The notes beneath the pieces are model-generated. The model did no database searches and was not told the origin of the DNA. It saw nothing but the letters and a program-made list of their open reading frames with translations. A stretch of 7,380 nt of DNA from Eubacteriales Family XIII. Incertae Sedis bacterium (GTDB lineage Bacteria; Bacillota; Clostridia; Peptostreptococcales; Anaerovoracaceae), in NCBI GenBank assembly GCA_031287295.1, contig JAITTH010000110.1:1-7380 (forward strand), given 5' to 3'. A program made the position numbers and the translations under genes. Positions 5,896 to 7,380 of this stretch are shown one piece after another. Position 1 is the stretch's first letter. Every line of letters starts with the position of its first letter.

Positions 5896-5920
5896 CTCTA
5901 CAAATTCTCTACTTCTCTAC
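5894..5920. repeat. Three short direct repeats TTCTCTAC at the kinase stop codon
   Basis: TTCTCTAC occurs at 5894-5901, 5905-5912 and 5913-5920; the last two abut. On the minus strand this is GTAGAGAA three times, the first containing the kinase TAG stop (5917-5919). Probably a small slippage-generated array; no function is assigned. Confidence 0.5.
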
Positions 5921-6891
5921 ATAAAAGTTGTATAGGGATTTACGGGAAAGGTTATGGACACCGCCGTTCCACCTTCGGAAGACACCGCGATGCCAAGCCC
6001 CAGCTTCTCGCAGAGTCGCTTGCACAAATACAGCCCCATCCCCGTAGATCTGGCGGTTTTGCGACCATTTTCCCCTGTGAATCCGCGCTCGAACACGCGG
6101 GGCAAATCTTTTTGGGGAATACCCACGCCATCGTCTTTTATCATGAGCGTGTTGTTTTCAAAGGAATAGACAATGGTTTTCGCCCCATATTTAACGGCAT
6201 TGTCCAAAATCTGTTGCAAAATAAATTCCAACCACTTGGGATCGGCATATACGCGTCCTTCGGCGTGATGTTCGATTTTGATTTTACGGGCAATCAAATA
6301 TTTCGCATTTCTTTTGATTACACCGCCAACAAAAGTGTGCACGTCGAGCGTCTGGATGGCGTAATCCCGTTCCACGGATTCACTTCTCGCGTAAAACAGT
6401 GCCTGCTCCACATACTTTTCAATTTTTTCAACTTCGTCCGCAACCTCATCATAGCCGTTGTTGTCGCAAATCAGCCGGACCCCGCTGATGGGCGTCTTAA
6501 TCTCATGCACCCAAAGCTCTACATATTCACGGTATTCCCGATTCGCTTTTTCCAAGCGCGCAACCTCATCATTCATGGATTTATTCGCTGCTTTCAAAAC
6601 GTCCCACAAAATAACCCCTTCGCAGAAGGTCGGAGGCTCCATGATTTCCGAAATCAGACGTTTTTGCGGAAGCTCTGAAAGCTGCGTGAGCAGATGATTG
6701 TAATAAACTCGCTTTTTTGTGTATTCATAGAGCAAGGCAATGATTCCGCCCAAAAGATACAGCCCACTGACAGAGAGAATCAGCGAAAGGGGGCAATTCA
6801 GCATCGATAAAATCAAAAACCCGAAAATTACCGTGAGCAGGAGGGTAAAAACAAAACCCATCTTGTCTTTCAGAAACGATAAGCCACTCAT
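5917..6891 (-). CDS. BceS-like intramembrane-sensing histidine kinase
   Basis: Membrane histidine kinase, 324 residues, predicted to phosphorylate the response regulator encoded just upstream. Two membrane segments (about 12-31 and 36-55) are separated by only about four residues, so there is no extracytoplasmic sensor domain. This is the intramembrane-sensing architecture of BceS-type kinases, which take their signal from the partner ABC transporter. Cytoplasmic motifs are the H-box LWVHEIKTP with phospho-acceptor H129, N-box QQILDNAVKYG (N231), G1 box DDGVGIP (253-259), F-box region RVFERGFTG, and G2 box STGMGLYL (282-289). All catalytic elements look intact. The ATG overlaps the regulator stop (ATGA, 6888-6891), and AGGG lies 9 nt upstream (6901-6904). 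A terminator follows about 22 bp after the stop. Length matches BceS relatives (about 330 residues). Confidence 0.95.
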   Translation of the reverse strand: MSGLSFLKDKMGFVFTLLLTVIFGFLILSMLNCPLSLILSVSGLYLLGGIIALLYEYTKKRVYYNHLLTQLSELPQKRLISEIMEPPTFCEGVILWDVLKAANKSMNDEVARLEKANREYREYVELWVHEIKTPISGVRLICDNNGYDEVADEVEKIEKYVEQALFYARSESVERDYAIQTLDVHTFVGGVIKRNAKYLIARKIKIEHHAEGRVYADPKWLEFILQQILDNAVKYGAKTIVYSFENNTLMIKDDGVGIPQKDLPRVFERGFTGENGRKTARSTGMGLYLCKRLCEKLGLGIAVSSEGGTAVSITFPVNPYTTFM

Positions 6892-7380
6892 AACATGTAT
6901 CCCTGTCCGCGTTTGGTTTGAATCAGACCATCCGCACCGATTTCCTCTAGCTTTTTACGAAGGCGACCCATGTTGACCGTCAGCGTGTTGTCGTCTACGA
7001 ATTCATCCGATTGCCACAGTTCCAGCATGATTTGATCTCGAGGAATGATCTTCCCTGGGTTCTTCATCAACAGGCGTAGAATCCGCAGTTCGTTTTTTGT
7101 AAGCTCTTGCGATTCCTTCCCGAGATTTACGGTGCTGTTGCTCAAATTCAAGGTAATCTCACCCACGCTGAGTATGTCTTCCGTTGAATTCCCATTGGTG
7201 CGTCGCAGCACATTCTCGATGCGTGCAAGCAAAACCTGTATGTTATACGGTTTCCGCACGAAATCATCCGCACCCAGATTCATGCCCATCAGTTCATCCA
7301 TATCGCCGCTCCGACTGGTCACGATGATGATGGGAATCGTCGTGTTTTTTCGGATTTCGCGACAGATGTGGAATCCGTCA
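6888..7380 (-). CDS. BceR-like OmpR/PhoB-family response regulator (5' partial)
   Basis: DNA-binding partner of the adjacent histidine kinase, expected to activate the ABC operon. The visible part is 163 residues and stays open to the window edge. The reading frame continues upstream of the GTG at 7322, which is an internal Val codon: DGFHICREIRKNTTIPIIIV precedes TSRSGD. The phospho-acceptor Asp should lie about seven residues before the first visible residue, so it is just outside the window. In the receiver part, the conserved Thr of IIIVTSR and Lys of VRKPYN are present. A winged-helix output domain fills the C-terminal half (LTKNELRILRLL, then VDDNTLTVNMGRLRKKLEEIG as the recognition-helix region, ending GQGYML). 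It shares an ATGA overlap with the kinase gene. The promoter of this operon is not in the window. Confidence 0.95.
   Translation of the reverse strand, partial: DGFHICREIRKNTTIPIIIVTSRSGDMDELMGMNLGADDFVRKPYNIQVLLARIENVLRRTNGNSTEDILSVGEITLNLSNSTVNLGKESQELTKNELRILRLLMKNPGKIIPRDQIMLELWQSDEFVDDNTLTVNMGRLRKKLEEIGADGLIQTKRGQGYML

Noticed and set aside
6112..6678. 188-codon open frame on the plus strand
   Set aside because: Antisense to the histidine kinase gene with all kinase motifs intact; treated as a shadow frame.
7320..7322. GTG as a start codon for the response regulator
   Set aside because: The frame stays open to the window edge and the upstream codons encode the expected receiver sequence (DGFHICREIRK...IPIII), so this is an internal Val codon in a gene cut by the window edge.

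Overview
The window looks like a chromosomal stretch from an anaerobic, moderate-GC member of the Bacillota (Firmicutes). The support is Gram-positive style Shine-Dalgarno sites (AGGAG/GGAGGTGA), a class II xylose isomerase, a Bce-type two-component/ABC module of the kind largely confined to Firmicutes, and an aldo/keto reductase fused to a two-[4Fe-4S] ferredoxin domain, which is common in strict anaerobes. I cannot name a genus. No tRNA, rRNA, CRISPR array or mobile element was seen. No gene-free stretch exceeds 180 bp.

Layout. (1) 1-1397, plus strand: the 3' part of a ferredoxin-fused aldo/keto reductase gene. It overlaps a gene for an unrecognised 184-residue protein with one N-terminal membrane anchor. 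(2) 1415-3524, minus strand: xylA followed by a gene for a PHP-domain (HisJ-type) phosphoesterase. The two overlap by 8 bp, run off a well-formed sigma-A-type promoter at 3563-3591, and converge on the plus-strand pair. (3) 3615-7380, minus strand: response regulator (its N-terminal part lies beyond the window), histidine kinase, ABC ATPase and FtsX-type permease. Regulator and kinase share an ATGA overlap, as do ATPase and permease. A 179-bp gap separates the two pairs and carries a terminator, a candidate promoter and repeated regulatory motifs.

How the genes work together. The four-gene set has the order and domain content of BceRS-BceAB modules, in which the transporter both resists and senses cell-envelope antibiotics, the kinase lacks its own sensor domain, and the regulator switches on the transporter operon. 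This copy departs from the norm. The permease keeps ten predicted membrane segments but lacks the roughly 200-residue extracellular domain normally found between segments 7 and 8. The transporter promoter region carries two copies of ACGGCATA-N7-GTGACAG exactly 55 bp apart, the distal one overlapping both a BceR-like inverted repeat and the terminator of the kinase operon. The xylA promoter carries two separate palindromes, one over the -35 and one over the -10, suggesting a repressor that I cannot identify. XylA is coupled to a PHP phosphatase instead of to xylulokinase, so the physiological role of that pair is open.
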